Shown one piece after another: positions 29,409-38,834 of a stretch of DNA of 64,000 bases. The position numbers and the translations under genes are program-made. The stretch lies in NCBI GenBank assembly GCA_030746435.1, contig JASLMV010000005.1, positions 62,001-126,000 of the forward strand, read 5' to 3'. The notes beneath the pieces were generated by a model. It saw nothing but the letters and a program-made list of their open reading frames with translations, did not search any database and had not been told where the DNA came from. This DNA is from Gammaproteobacteria bacterium. GTDB lineage: Bacteria; Pseudomonadota; Gammaproteobacteria; Steroidobacterales; GCA-2729495. The stretch's first letter is position 1. Every line of letters begins with the position of its first letter.

Positions 29409-30198
29409 AAAAGCCAATCGTCGCAAGAAAGCACCGAAGCGCGCTAAACCCGCAATTCGGTTACCGGCGATTAACTGGAACCACATCGGCAACACCCTGC
29501 TGTTGCTCACGGTCCTCGTGTGCGCTTATTCAGGTACAGCGTGGGTCATGGATCAGCCCATCAACGCGGTGCGAATCGTCGGCCGCTTCGAACGCGTTTC
29601 GTCCATGCAGATCGAGAGCGCGATGTCGCCGTTCCTCAAGGGTGGTTTCCTAAGCACGAACCTGACACTGGTGCAGCAGGCGATTACCGAGCTGCCCTGG
29701 GTCGAGCGCGCCAGCGTGCGGCGCAGCTGGCCGTCTACCCTGAGTGTGACCGTCGTGGAGGAAAGCGCTGCCGCACGCTGGGGTAAGGCCGGGTTACTCA
29801 ATATTTACGGCGAACTTTTCGTCGCCGAGACCTCGCATATACCTGCAGAACTGCCACGCCTCAGCGGACCGGCGGGCAGTGAACTCAGGGTTGCACGGCG
29901 CTTTTTCGATCTGGACAAGCAACTGAAACAACGCGGGTTGACTGCCATTGCGCTGTCGATCGATGCGCGCGGCGCCTGGCAACTGAACTTAAGCAACGGG
30001 ATGCAGGTGCGTTTCGGCGCAGCGGCGACGGACGAACGCGCCGAAAGGTTTTTTGCTGCGTTCGACGGGGTACTGGGGCCGCTGGCGGACAAGGTGAAAT
30101 ATATAGATATGCGCTACACAAATGGTTTCGCGATTGGCTGGAAGTCGGGAGAAGGTATCAGGATGGCCGACTTCGGGGAGACCGATCCACATGTCTAG
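29398..30198 (+). CDS. ftsQ: Cell division protein FtsQ
   Basis: 266 aa (E. coli 276 aa). The basic cytoplasmic tail (KKANRRKKAPKRAKP) precedes one transmembrane helix (IGNTLLLLTVLVCAYSGTAW). The POTRA domain (VRIVGRFERVSSMQIESAM) and the beta domain (LPWVERASVRRSWPSTLSV) follow. It holds FtsL and FtsB in the divisome. Overlaps with ddl and ftsA show tight coupling. Confidence 0.95.
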   Translation: MPPKKANRRKKAPKRAKPAIRLPAINWNHIGNTLLLLTVLVCAYSGTAWVMDQPINAVRIVGRFERVSSMQIESAMSPFLKGGFLSTNLTLVQQAITELPWVERASVRRSWPSTLSVTVVEESAAARWGKAGLLNIYGELFVAETSHIPAELPRLSGPAGSELRVARRFFDLDKQLKQRGLTAIALSIDARGAWQLNLSNGMQVRFGAAATDERAERFFAAFDGVLGPLADKVKYIDMRYTNGFAIGWKSGEGIRMADFGETDPHV

Positions 30199-31423
30199 CA
30201 AGCCCGACAAGGAACTGATTGTTGCGCTCGATATCGGTACGTCGAAAATCGTTGCGATCGTGGGTGAAATTCAGGAAGACGGTGAACTCGAAGTCATAGG
30301 TTTCGGCTCCCATCCCTCGCGCGGCCTTAAGAAAGGTGTGGTGGTCAATATAGAGGCGACCGTGCACTCGATACAGCGTGCGGTCGAGGAAGCGGAGCTG
30401 ATGGCCGGTTGCGACATCCAGTCCGTGTATACCGGCATTGCCGGCAGCCATGTACGCAGCCTCAATTCGCACGGCATCGTCGGCATCCGCGACCGGGAAG
30501 TGGGTCCCGGCGATGTCGACCGGGTTATCGATGCGGCGCGCGCCGTACCTATACCTGCCGACCAGAAGATCCTGCATGTGTTGCCACAGGAATTCATCAT
30601 TGACGGCCAGGAAGGCATACGCGATCCGATCGGCATGAGCGGCGTCCGGCTGGAAGCCCGCGTGCACATGGTTACCGGCGCGGCCAGTGCCGCCCAGAAC
30701 ATCGTCAAGTGCGTGCAGCGCTGCGGGCTTGAAGTCGAGGACATCGTGCTCGAACAGCTCGCTTCGAGTTACTCGGTGCTCACCGAAGACGAAAAGGAAC
30801 TGGGCGCCTGTCTCGTGGATATCGGCGGCGGTACCACCGATATCGCCGTCTTCCATGACGGTGCGATCAAACACACGGCTGTGATCCCGATCGCGGGTGA
30901 CCAGGTCACAAATGATATTGCAATTTCGCTGCGCACACCAACGCAGTACGCCGAAGAAATCAAGATCAAGTACGCCTGTGCGTTATCGCAACTGGCCAAC
31001 CGCGACGAGACGATCGAGGTGCCCAGCGTAGGTGACAGGCCACCGCGCCGGTTGGCGCGACAGACGCTCGGGGAAGTAGTCGAACCCCGTTACGAGGAGT
31101 TGTTCGCCCTGATTGCGAACGAGCTCAGGCGGAGTAATTTCGAAGACGTTATCGCAGCCGGTGTGGTACTTACCGGCGGCAGTTCGAAGATGGAAGGTGC
31201 GGTAGAACTGGCAGAAGAAGTTTTTCATATGCCGGTCCGTTTAGGGTTGCCGCAGTTTGTTAAAGGTTTGGGTGAGGTAGTACGTAACCCGATCCATGCC
31301 ACAGGTGTCGGCATCCTTATATACGCCAGGGATAAGGCGGAACGGGGTGCAGACATGCCGGTACGGGGCGGTTTACGCGAGATGTGGTTGCGAATGAAGG
31401 CCTGGTTTCAGGGAAATGTTTAG
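30191..31423 (+). CDS. ftsA: Cell division protein FtsA
   Basis: 410 aa (E. coli 420 aa), actin fold. Phosphate-1 motif IVALDIGTSKIVAIVGE, phosphate-2 LVDIGGGTTDIAVF, and the adenosine motif VVLTGGSSKMEG are clear. The C-terminal amphipathic membrane-targeting helix is GGLREMWLRMKAWFQGNV. It tethers FtsZ filaments to the inner membrane. The ATG overlaps ftsQ by 8 nt. Confidence 0.98.
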   Translation: MSSKPDKELIVALDIGTSKIVAIVGEIQEDGELEVIGFGSHPSRGLKKGVVVNIEATVHSIQRAVEEAELMAGCDIQSVYTGIAGSHVRSLNSHGIVGIRDREVGPGDVDRVIDAARAVPIPADQKILHVLPQEFIIDGQEGIRDPIGMSGVRLEARVHMVTGAASAAQNIVKCVQRCGLEVEDIVLEQLASSYSVLTEDEKELGACLVDIGGGTTDIAVFHDGAIKHTAVIPIAGDQVTNDIAISLRTPTQYAEEIKIKYACALSQLANRDETIEVPSVGDRPPRRLARQTLGEVVEPRYEELFALIANELRRSNFEDVIAAGVVLTGGSSKMEGAVELAEEVFHMPVRLGLPQFVKGLGEVVRNPIHATGVGILIYARDKAERGADMPVRGGLREMWLRMKAWFQGNV

Positions 31424-31452
31424 TTTGCTTTTAAGGATGAGGAGTGAAGGCG

Positions 31453-32622
31453 ATGTTTGAACTCATGGATGCATACAGCCAAAGCGCTGTTATTAAAGTT
31501 ATTGGCATAGGTGGTGGCGGCGGTAACGCCGTAAAACATATGGCCAGCAGCGGTATAGAAGGCGTGGATTTTATTTGCGCAAATACCGATCGGCAGGCCT
31601 TGCTGAATGCCAATGTAAAGACCACGTTGCAGATCGGCTGCAACATAACCAAGGGATTGGGCGCCGGTGCGAATCCTGAAATCGGTTACCAGGCTGCGAT
31701 GGAAGATCGCGATCGCCTGCAGGAGCTGATTGAAGGAGCCGACATGCTCTTTATTACCGCCGGTCTCGGCGGCGGAACCGGCACAGGTGCCGCGCCCGTT
31801 ATTGCCCAGGTCGCTAAAGAGCTGGGTATTTTGACGGTGGCCGTGGTTACCAAGCCCTTTGAAATGGAAGGTGCCAAGCGGTCCGGGGTTGCGGATCAGG
31901 GCATGCTCGACCTGTCCCGTAATGTCGATTCGTTGATCACTATTCCCAACGAGAAGTTGCTGTCGGTACTGGGTGGGGAGACCACCCTGCTGGATGCCTT
32001 CAAATCGGCCAATGAAGTGTTGCAGGGCGCGGTGCAGGGTATTGCGGAACTCATTACCCGGCCCGGCCTCATCAACGTCGACTTCGCCGATGTGCGTACC
32101 GTTATGGGCGAGATGGGCATGGCAATGATGGGCACCGGCGTAGCAGGCGGCGAGGACCGGGCCCGTGAAGCTGCCGAGTCAGCTGTCTCGAGTCCGTTGC
32201 TGGAAGATATCAACCTGGCAGGCGCTAACGGCATACTCGTGAATGTCACTGCGGGAGAGGATCTCTCTATCGGTGAATTCAACGAGATAGGTGACACGGT
32301 CAAAGAGTTCGCCTCGGACGATGCCACGGTGGTTGTCGGTACGGTGATCGATCCCGAAATGACCAATACCATCCGGGTTACCGTGGTTGCAACCGGGCTG
32401 GGCAAGGGTGTCATGGGGGTTATTCCGAAGCCGGAACTGGTGGAATCCGTGGCCGCTGCAGAGCCGCGCCAGGTAGTGTCGGACGACCCGCATTACGAGA
32501 ACTATGACAGTCCTACCAATAAGAGGATGCAGCAAAAAGCCGCCGGTCACGACGTGTTGGATCCGCAGGAAGATCTTGATTTACTGGATATTCCTGCGTT
32601 CCTGCGGCGTCAGGCGGATTAG
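31453..32622 (+). CDS. ftsZ: Cell division GTPase FtsZ
   Basis: 389 aa (E. coli 383 aa) from ATG 31453, preceded by GATGAGGAG; an in-frame GTG lies at 31444. GTP-binding loops are [14 protein letters not shown], the tubulin signature [13 protein letters not shown], and the T7 loop [11 protein letters not shown]. The C-terminal conserved peptide [13 protein letters not shown] binds FtsA, ZapD and others through a variable linker. It forms the Z ring. Confidence 0.99.
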   Translation: MFELMDAYSQSAVIKVIGIGGGGGNAVKHMASSGIEGVDFICANTDRQALLNANVKTTLQIGCNITKGLGAGANPEIGYQAAMEDRDRLQELIEGADMLFITAGLGGGTGTGAAPVIAQVAKELGILTVAVVTKPFEMEGAKRSGVADQGMLDLSRNVDSLITIPNEKLLSVLGGETTLLDAFKSANEVLQGAVQGIAELITRPGLINVDFADVRTVMGEMGMAMMGTGVAGGEDRAREAAESAVSSPLLEDINLAGANGILVNVTAGEDLSIGEFNEIGDTVKEFASDDATVVVGTVIDPEMTNTIRVTVVATGLGKGVMGVIPKPELVESVAAAEPRQVVSDDPHYENYDSPTNKRMQQKAAGHDVLDPQEDLDLLDIPAFLRRQAD

Positions 32623-32646
32623 CCATAAGCTGTTGTTTTCTTGCCA

Positions 32647-32696
32647 ACAACCCGGGGCCTGTGGTAGCGTTCGCGCCTTCAGATACCCCGGGTTGT
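32647..32696. repeat. Perfect 11-bp inverted repeat between ftsZ and lpxC
   Basis: ACAACCCGGGG (32647-32657) and CCCCGGGTTGT (32686-32696) are exact reverse complements with a 28-nt spacer. No T tract follows, so it is not a normal terminator. A TTGCCA at 32641-32646 sits just before the left arm. The rest of the 244-nt gap shows no gene. It may be an operator, an attenuating hairpin in the lpxC leader, or a processing site. Confidence 0.5.
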
Positions 32697-32866
32697 GCGC
32701 AAGGGTCGGCGAAAATGGTGGTTTGCCGATCAACAACTTGAGGAGTGTACTTCGGAAGCGAAGTTAACTCGAATACGGATTGGGGTACCCTGGATGCATG
32801 TCCCGGGCACGCCGCCCGGTTGTTCAGGAATCGTAAGGACACGACGGCCCCACGGGGTCTTCTCAC

Positions 32867-33778
32867 ATGCTCAGACAACGAACACTTAAAAATGAGATTC
32901 GGGCCACGGGCGTAGGCCTGCACACCGGTCGCAAAATATTTATGACGTTGCGACCGGCGGCCGACAACACCGGCATAATATTCCGGCGTGTCGATCTCGA
33001 ACCGCCCGCCGATGTGCCTGCCGATGCCAGCCTGGTTGGCGAGACAAACCTGGGCACGACGCTCGTGCACGGCGAAGCCAAAGTCGCGACGGTTGAGCAC
33101 CTCATGGCCGCGTTTGCGGGTTTGGGTATAGACAATGCCTATGTCGATATCAGCGCCCCCGAAGTGCCGATCATGGACGGCAGTGCCGCACCTTTCGTTT
33201 TTCTGATGCAATCGGCCGGTATAGAAGAACAGACGGCAGCCAAAAAGTTTATCCGTATACGTAAAAAGGTCCGCGTGGAAGAGGGTGACAAGTGGGCTGA
33301 ATTCACTCCTTATGATGGTTTCAAGGTTAACTTCCGCATCGACTTTGAGCACCCGGTTTTCAAAAAACATCTGCAGTCATCGTCAGTCGATTTCTCGACG
33401 ACTTCGTTTTTGCGTGAAGTCAGCCGCGCGCGTACCTTCGGGTTCGCCCGCGACATCGAAACCATGCGTGCCAACAGGCTCGCGCTTGGCGGCACCCTGG
33501 ACAACGCCGTTCTGGTTGATGATTTCCGGGTACTGAATGAAGACGGACTCAGGTATGAAGACGAGTTCGTGCGCCACAAAATCCTCGACGCGATTGGCGA
33601 CCTTTATCTGGCAGGCCGCAGCATCGTGGGTGAATATACCGGGTACAAGTCGGGGCACGAACTGAACAACCAGTTGTTGCGTGAATTGCTCGCCAGCACC
33701 AAAGCCTGGGAAGAAGTTGAATTCGACGACCCGGTACAGGCACCGATTTCGTACAAGACAGCCGTCAGCACCGTCTAG
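32867..33778 (+). CDS. lpxC: UDP-3-O-acyl-N-acetylglucosamine deacetylase LpxC
   Basis: 303 aa (E. coli 305 aa). It begins [20 protein letters not shown]; the zinc ligands are His78 in [11 protein letters not shown] and the His and Asp of [12 protein letters not shown]; the general-base region is IMDGSAAPF. It catalyses the committed step of lipid A synthesis. It closes the dcw cluster, 244 nt after ftsZ, so it may have its own promoter in that gap. FtsH-dependent turnover is known in the family but cannot be judged here. Confidence 0.98.
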   Translation: MLRQRTLKNEIRATGVGLHTGRKIFMTLRPAADNTGIIFRRVDLEPPADVPADASLVGETNLGTTLVHGEAKVATVEHLMAAFAGLGIDNAYVDISAPEVPIMDGSAAPFVFLMQSAGIEEQTAAKKFIRIRKKVRVEEGDKWAEFTPYDGFKVNFRIDFEHPVFKKHLQSSSVDFSTTSFLREVSRARTFGFARDIETMRANRLALGGTLDNAVLVDDFRVLNEDGLRYEDEFVRHKILDAIGDLYLAGRSIVGEYTGYKSGHELNNQLLRELLASTKAWEEVEFDDPVQAPISYKTAVSTV

Positions 33779-33815
33779 CAGCACCTCCCGCAAACCCCTC
33801 GCGACCGGAAAATCG

Positions 33816-34121
33816 CTACACTGCAGCGACGCGCACCTTGACGTGCTCGACGGGGGTGCCGTTTTTGCGACATAGCTCACGTACCCGCTCAGCTTCGAAG
33901 CGCAGCCGGGCGGCCCATTCCGGGCTACTTGCCAGCAAAATCAGGGTGTTATCTGGCTGAAAATTGCAGTGCACCAGGCCCCGGGAGACCTCGGGCGGGA
34001 GGCTCCTGCGCAGATAATCCCCCAGGTCGCTCCGGCGGCGAGCTTCCTCGGCCAGGTTCCGCAGCGGGCTGTCTGCAGTGCGGATTAGTTCAGACAATGA
34101 CTTAGGCTTGCTTCTTAACAT
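33816..34121 (-). CDS. DUF721 / DciA-like protein
   Basis: 101 aa. The sequence LSELIRTADSPLRNLAEEA followed by a conserved beta region with LVHCNFQPDNTLILLASSPEWAARLRFEAERV matches DUF721, the family of DciA, the ancestral loader of the replicative helicase DnaB. A DUF721 gene between lpxC and secA is standard in gammaproteobacteria lacking secM. Its function in helicase loading is known for some members only. It converges with lpxC. Confidence 0.8.
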   Translation of the reverse strand: MLRSKPKSLSELIRTADSPLRNLAEEARRRSDLGDYLRRSLPPEVSRGLVHCNFQPDNTLILLASSPEWAARLRFEAERVRELCRKNGTPVEHVKVRVAAV

Positions 34122-34160
34122 AAATTATTGGCTTTTTGGCCTGATTCGGTGACCAGTTCC

Positions 34161-34189
34161 TTGTTGCCGGCTTGATTTCTACCTATTCT
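34161..34189 (+). promoter_or_regulatory. Promoter of the riboswitch-M23 transcript
   Basis: TTGTTG (34161-34166), 17-nt spacer, TATTCT (34184-34189). The expected start near 34196 falls a few bases before the conserved riboswitch core, which fits well. Confidence 0.65.
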
Positions 34190-34190
34190 A

Positions 34191-34280
34191 CGCTCGCGAA
34201 AAGGGCAAACCTGCTGAAAAGTGGGGGCGCAAAGCCACCGATCTAAGGGACGAATCCTATGATAGCGGGGTTACCGACTA
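34191..34280 (+). promoter_or_regulatory. Cyclic di-GMP-I (GEMM) riboswitch aptamer
   Basis: The conserved core is present in order. AGGGCAAACC at 34202-34211 comes first. A GAAA tetraloop closes P1b. GGGGCGCAAAGCC at 34224-34236 follows (consensus GGGACGCAAAGCC). Next is a second stem with ATCTAAGGGA / TCCTATGAT. The segment ends with TAGCGGGGTTACCG at 34263-34276, identical to the Vibrio Vc2 aptamer over the same segment. This class binds c-di-GMP with nanomolar or tighter affinity in characterised members. The aptamer ends about 120 nt before the M23 peptidase start. Whether binding turns expression on or off cannot be read from sequence. Confidence 0.94.
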
Positions 34281-34299
34281 CAAAAGCAAGCGATATTCC

Positions 34300-34330
34300 A
34301 ACCACCCGATTTGTGCGCGCAAAGGTGGTT
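34300..34330 (+). promoter_or_regulatory. Hairpin downstream of the aptamer, possible expression platform
   Basis: AACCACC (34300-34306) pairs with GGTGGTT (34324-34330); an inner TTTG/CAAA stem extends it around a TGCGCG loop. The bases after it (TCAGCC) lack a T tract, so it is a poor intrinsic terminator. It could instead act as an anti-terminator partner, a Rho or ribosome control element, or only a spacer. Confidence 0.45.
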
Positions 34331-34395
34331 TCAGCCGTTGTGATCGAAGCCGCCGTGTGCGGAGCTCGCTTGCTGCGGGAGGAAGATGGGCGGAA

Positions 34396-35325
34396 ATGAA
34401 ACTGATTATCCTTAATCGCGGCCGGCGAGCCGCGCGCTGCGTGGACTTGTCTGCGATCAGTTCCTGGATTGCAGGCGGACTGGTCGTTGCGGTGTTCGGC
34501 GTGGTGGTGTTTGCAGGCTTTGGCCTTGCACGCATTTCCGACGGTAGCGTAGCCACCGATGAGGTGGTCGAGTTGCAGGCTGAGTTGATTGCCCAGCAGG
34601 CAATACTCAATGATCTCAAAGTCCAGGCGGACGAGCAGATCGATGCGCTGGCCCTGCGCATGGGTCAGCTGAACGCGAATGTTATTCGCCTTAATGCGCT
34701 CGGCACCCGGCTGACGGGTATGGCTGATCTGGATGACGGCGAGTTCGATTTTCAGAACCCGCCGGCAATCGGTGGTCCTGCGCTCGTCGAAGAAAGCCCG
34801 GCTGCAAATGCGGGCCAGTTACCGGACTTGCTAAAGGACTTCGATTTACTGGCAGCCACGCTGGATGATCAGGAGCAGCAACTCGCTGCGCTTGAAGGCC
34901 TGTTGCTCGATCAGCGCCTGAACGAGCGGGTCAACCCGAGCGGCCGCCCCATTAAATCGGGCTGGCTCTCTTCGTATTTCGGCAAGCGGTCCGATCCGAT
35001 CTCGGGTAAATCATCCTGGCATCGCGGTATCGATTTTGCCGGCAAGTTCGGCAACGACATCATTGCTGTCGGCGACGGAGTTGTGAGCTGGTCGGGAGAC
35101 CGGTACGGCTACGGCAATATGGTCGAGATCAAACACGGTAACGGCTATGTAACGCGTTACGGCCACAACCAGAAGAACCTCGTTGCAATTGGTGACCAGG
35201 TCGACCAGGGTCAGACCATTGCCCTGATGGGATCCACCGGCCGTTCGACGGGACCCCATGTGCATTTCGAGGTATGGCGCAACGGCAAGGCCGTCGACCC
35301 GACCCGGTACGTTCATCGTCGCTGA
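34396..35325 (+). CDS. M23 (LytM-type) peptidoglycan peptidase, membrane-anchored
   Basis: 309 aa from ATG 34396, preceded by GGGAGGAAGATGGGCGG. One transmembrane helix near residues 26-48 (SWIAGGLVVAVFGVVVFAGF), a coiled-coil-like region (about 60-110), then a catalytic M23 domain. Zinc and catalytic residues are intact: HRGIDFAG (HxxxD) and HVHFEVW (HxH), with RYGHNQ between, so it should be an active endopeptidase cutting stem crosslinks. A similar gene sits between lpxC and secA in Pseudomonas. The transcript carries a c-di-GMP riboswitch, which ties wall remodelling to the sessile/motile switch. Confidence 0.9.
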   Translation: MKLIILNRGRRAARCVDLSAISSWIAGGLVVAVFGVVVFAGFGLARISDGSVATDEVVELQAELIAQQAILNDLKVQADEQIDALALRMGQLNANVIRLNALGTRLTGMADLDDGEFDFQNPPAIGGPALVEESPAANAGQLPDLLKDFDLLAATLDDQEQQLAALEGLLLDQRLNERVNPSGRPIKSGWLSSYFGKRSDPISGKSSWHRGIDFAGKFGNDIIAVGDGVVSWSGDRYGYGNMVEIKHGNGYVTRYGHNQKNLVAIGDQVDQGQTIALMGSTGRSTGPHVHFEVWRNGKAVDPTRYVHRR

Positions 35326-35507
35326 TCCTCCGCCTTCCGGCCCGAAGAATATCCCAGGCAACCGATACCGCATATGCGGCTTTCCTGTTGTGGCCGTATG
35401 CCAGTAAAATAGCGCGCTTTCGTACGGGAAGCGCCCTTATCCCGGCGCAGCCTCGATCTATAAGCTTTAACTGATCTGGCATGCAGTCGGGTCGGGAACG
35501 GACAGGA

Positions 35508-38402
35508 ATGGCAAATTTCCTTACCAAGATGTTTGGCAGTCGCAACGAACGACTGTTGCGTACCTATAGCAAGGTCGTGGATGCGGCCGGCGGTTACGCG
35601 GATGAATACGAACAACTCTCCGACGAAGCCCTGAAGGCCAAGACCGGGGAATTTCGCGCGCGGCTCAAGGACGGTGAGGAACTGGATGCCCTGTTGCCGG
35701 AAACGTTCGCGACGGTGCGGGAAAGCGCCCGCCGTACTCTGGGCCTCAGACATTTCGATGAGCAATTGCTCGGCGGGTTGGCACTGCACGAAGGCAAGAT
35801 CGCCGAAATGCGTACCGGTGAGGGCAAGACGCTGGTAGCTACGCTACCCGCTTACGCGAATGCGCTGACGGGTGACAGCGTCCATATCGTGACGGTCAAC
35901 GATTATCTCGCCAGCCGCGACGCGGAATGGATGGGTCCGGTCTATGAATTCCTCGGCATGCGTGTCGGTGTTATCACCGCCGGCCAGACCAAGGATGAAA
36001 AACGGGCGGCTTACGAATCGGACATCGTCTACGGAACCAACAATGAATTTGGTTTCGATTATTTGCGCGATAACCTGGAGTACAGCACCGAGGGTCAGAT
36101 ACAGCGCCGCCTTGCCTTTGCGATTGTCGACGAGGTCGATTCCATCCTGATCGACGAAGCTCGCACGCCGCTGATTATTTCGGGGCCCTCCGAAGAAAGC
36201 ACCGAACTCTATGTCCGCATCAACAAACTGGTTCCGAAGCTCAAGCTCCAGAAGGGTAGCGACAAGGCGGCCCGTAATAACGAGATTGCCGCGGCGAAAG
36301 TCAGCGTGATCGATCATGCCGGTAAAGAACTCGGAAAAATGCCCGTCGACGAAGCGTTGGCTGCGGCGGCTGAAGCCGGCTATGACCTCGTCGAAACCGA
36401 GCCTAATGCCAGCGTTCCGGTATGCCGCTTCGAAGAGTCCGGTGACTATTCAGTCGATGAAAAAAGCAAGCAGGCCTTCCTGACCGAACAGGGCCACGAG
36501 CGCGTGGAAGCGATGCTGGCAAGAGAGGGTTTACTCGAGGCAGGCGGCACGCTATACGATGCGGCAAATATCCGGCTGATGCATCACCTGACGGCAGCGA
36601 TGCGGGCGCACTCGATCTTTAAAAAGGATGTGGAATACCTCGTCAAAGATGGCGAGATCGTCATAGTCGATGAATTTACGGGCCGTACCATGCCGGGCAG
36701 GCGCTGGTCCGATGGCCTGCACCAGGCCATCGAAGCGAAAGAAGGCGTGCGGGTCAAGGAAGAAAACCAGACCGTCGCATCCATCACCTTCCAGAACTAT
36801 TTCCGCATGTACGGCACGCTGGCCGGCATGACGGGTACCGCTGATACGGAAGCCTATGAATTCCAGACCATCTATGGACTCGAAGTCGTTGTGGTCCCAA
36901 CGAACCGGCCGATGGTGCGTGACGATCAGCCGGACCTCGTCTACCTGACGGAAGACGATAAGTTCAGGGCGATCATTGAGGATATCGAGGACTGTGTCGA
37001 ACGCGGGCAGCCGGTGCTGGTCGGTACCACGTCAATCGAAACTTCCGAACTGCTGTCCTCGCAACTAAAGAAGCACAAGATTTCCCACGAAGTGCTGAAC
37101 GCCAAGCAGCACGAGCGCGAGGCGCATATCGTGGCCGAGGCCGGCCGGCCTGGCGCCGTGACCATTGCAACAAACATGGCTGGCCGCGGAACCGACATCG
37201 TACTGGGCGGCAGCATCGAGACCAGTGAAGACCCGTCCGAGCAGGAAGCCCATCAGAAAGACTGGCAGGAACGTCACAACGCGGTACTTGAGGCCGGCGG
37301 TCTGCATATAGTCGGTACCGAACGCCACGAGTCGCGGCGTATCGATAACCAGTTGCGCGGCCGTTCAGGCAGGCAGGGCGATGCGGGCTCCAGTCGCTTC
37401 TACCTGTCGATGGAGGACAGCCTGATGCGCATCTTTGGCGATCCCGAGCGTACCAAGACCCTGCTGTCGCGGGTGGGCATGCGCGAGGGTGAGGCGATCG
37501 AGAGCGGCCTGCTGACCCGCCAGATAGAACGTGCCCAGCGCAAGGTCGAGGCCCACAACTTCGATGCACGCAAACAACTCCTCGAATACGACGACGTAGC
37601 CAACGATCAGCGCTCGGTGATCTATCAGCAGCGCAATGAACTGATGGAAGCCGATGACATCGGTGATTCCATTTCCGGTATCCGTGATGAAGTCCTCAAC
37701 GGCCTGGTCGATGAATACATACCGCCCCAGAGCATGGAAGAACAGTGGGATGTGCCTGGCCTCGCCGCAGCCCTGGAACGGGAGTTCGGCGCACACCTCG
37801 ACCTGGCGGGCTGGCTTGACAGCGATAATTCACTGGACGAAGACGGCCTGCGTGAACGGATAGTGAGTGAGGCCGAGCGCGGGTATGAGACCAAGACCGA
37901 AGAAGTTGGCCCGCAGCTCATGCGCATGATCGAGAAAGAGTACATGCTCAAGTTTCTGGATATGCACTGGCGCGAGCATCTCGCTGCACTCGACTACCTG
38001 CGCCAGGGGATAGGCCTGCGCAGTTACGCGCAGAAAAACCCCAAGCAGGAATACAAGCGTGAAGCATTCGAAATGTTCGGCGCAATGCTCGACCGTGTTA
38101 AACACGAGCTGATCGGTTTCCTGACGCGGGTAAAAGTTCGCGGCGAGGAAGATGTGCAGGTGGCAAAACAACGGCCGGCCACCGGTAATATGCAGTTTCA
38201 GCACGCGCAGGCATCTGCACTTGCGGCGCAACCGCCGGCGGCGAAACCTGCGGCAGCAGGTTTACCGGGCGCGGGGCGGCGCCAGCCCCAGGCCGAGCCC
38301 GCGACGCCGTTCGTTCGCGAGACTCCGAAAATCGGCCGTAACGAACCCTGCCATTGCGGGTCCGGCAAGAAATTCAAACACTGCCACGGCAAACTTAGTT
38401 AG
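35508..38402 (+). CDS. secA: Protein translocase ATPase SecA with an inserted IF3-N-like domain
   Basis: 964 aa (E. coli 901 aa) from ATG 35508, preceded by GGACAGGA. NBD1 has RTGEGKT (102-108) and DEVD (208-211). The region from [13 protein letters not shown] to [11 protein letters not shown] belongs to the preprotein cross-linking domain. Between these, residues about 249-308 are an extra segment not found in E. coli SecA that looks like the N-terminal domain of IF3 (separate entry). NBD2, the helical scaffold and the C-terminal zinc tail [14 protein letters not shown] are intact, so the motor should be functional. SecA drives preproteins through SecYEG. No SecM-like arrest peptide is visible upstream. 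Confidence 0.98.
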   Translation: MANFLTKMFGSRNERLLRTYSKVVDAAGGYADEYEQLSDEALKAKTGEFRARLKDGEELDALLPETFATVRESARRTLGLRHFDEQLLGGLALHEGKIAEMRTGEGKTLVATLPAYANALTGDSVHIVTVNDYLASRDAEWMGPVYEFLGMRVGVITAGQTKDEKRAAYESDIVYGTNNEFGFDYLRDNLEYSTEGQIQRRLAFAIVDEVDSILIDEARTPLIISGPSEESTELYVRINKLVPKLKLQKGSDKAARNNEIAAAKVSVIDHAGKELGKMPVDEALAAAAEAGYDLVETEPNASVPVCRFEESGDYSVDEKSKQAFLTEQGHERVEAMLAREGLLEAGGTLYDAANIRLMHHLTAAMRAHSIFKKDVEYLVKDGEIVIVDEFTGRTMPGRRWSDGLHQAIEAKEGVRVKEENQTVASITFQNYFRMYGTLAGMTGTADTEAYEFQTIYGLEVVVVPTNRPMVRDDQPDLVYLTEDDKFRAIIEDIEDCVERGQPVLVGTTSIETSELLSSQLKKHKISHEVLNAKQHEREAHIVAEAGRPGAVTIATNMAGRGTDIVLGGSIETSEDPSEQEAHQKDWQERHNAVLEAGGLHIVGTERHESRRIDNQLRGRSGRQGDAGSSRFYLSMEDSLMRIFGDPERTKTLLSRVGMREGEAIESGLLTRQIERAQRKVEAHNFDARKQLLEYDDVANDQRSVIYQQRNELMEADDIGDSISGIRDEVLNGLVDEYIPPQSMEEQWDVPGLAAALEREFGAHLDLAGWLDSDNSLDEDGLRERIVSEAERGYETKTEEVGPQLMRMIEKEYMLKFLDMHWREHLAALDYLRQGIGLRSYAQKNPKQEYKREAFEMFGAMLDRVKHELIGFLTRVKVRGEEDVQVAKQRPATGNMQFQHAQASALAAQPPAAKPAAAGLPGAGRRQPQAEPATPFVRETPKIGRNEPCHCGSGKKFKHCHGKLS
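36258..36431 (+). other. IF3 N-terminal-domain-like insertion inside SecA
   Basis: SecA residues about 251-308. In order it shows [42 protein letters not shown] and VPVCRF. Against E. coli IF3 as I recall it (RINGEIRAQEV; GEQLGIVSLREAL; AEEAGVDLVEISPNA; PPVCRI) 27 of 53 aligned residues are the same, with one gap. The family hallmarks LG, EAL, DLVE, PNA and PVCR all match. The site is a surface loop of the preprotein cross-linking domain, variable in length among SecA proteins. Frame and base composition match the rest of secA, so it is neither a frameshift nor a recent foreign piece. Confidence 0.88.
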
Positions 38403-38411
38403 CCGCAATCG

Positions 38412-38834
38412 ATGACTGCCGCAAGTAAGCCGGAACTGCATGTTGCGGCCGGCGTGTTCCAGAATGATGCTGGCGAGGTACTGATTGCGCAGCGTCCTGA
38501 CGGCGACCACATGGGCGGCGCCTGGGAATTTCCGGGCGGCAAGATTGCGGCCGGCGAGACCCCGCTGCAGGGCCTGGTCCGGGAACTGGGTGAGGAACTG
38601 GCGGTCCGGGTGGACTGCGCCCGCCACCTGGTGCGGTTCAGCCATGACTACCCCGACCGGTTGGTACACCTGTATGTATGGAGGGTACTGGCCTGGGAGG
38701 GCAAGCCCCGGGGGGCAGAAGGGCAGTCGCTCAAATGGGTCAGGCCTGGGGAGTTGATGGAGGCTGGTCTGCTGCCGGCCGATGCCGTCATCGTGGATGC
38801 GTTGACCCGGCCCGGCGACTCGCAGACCCGTTAG
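38412..38834 (+). CDS. mutT: 8-oxo-dGTP diphosphatase MutT (Nudix)
   Basis: 140 aa (E. coli 129 aa). Starts with LHVAAGVFQNDAGEVLIAQRPDG, and the Nudix box is GGKIAAGETPLQGLVRELGEEL. The last glycine of the usual box (RELxEEVG) is replaced by Ala (EELAV). The metal-binding glutamates are intact. It hydrolyses oxidised dGTP and so prevents A:T to C:G changes. Its position after secA is as in E. coli. Its stop overlaps that of zapD on the other strand by 3 nt. Confidence 0.92.
   Translation: MTAASKPELHVAAGVFQNDAGEVLIAQRPDGDHMGGAWEFPGGKIAAGETPLQGLVRELGEELAVRVDCARHLVRFSHDYPDRLVHLYVWRVLAWEGKPRGAEGQSLKWVRPGELMEAGLLPADAVIVDALTRPGDSQTR

Noticed and set aside
35405-35410. TAAAAT as the -10 of a secA promoter
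   Set aside because: No -35-like hexamer lies 16-18 nt upstream; the best candidate, TTGTGG, is only 11 nt away.
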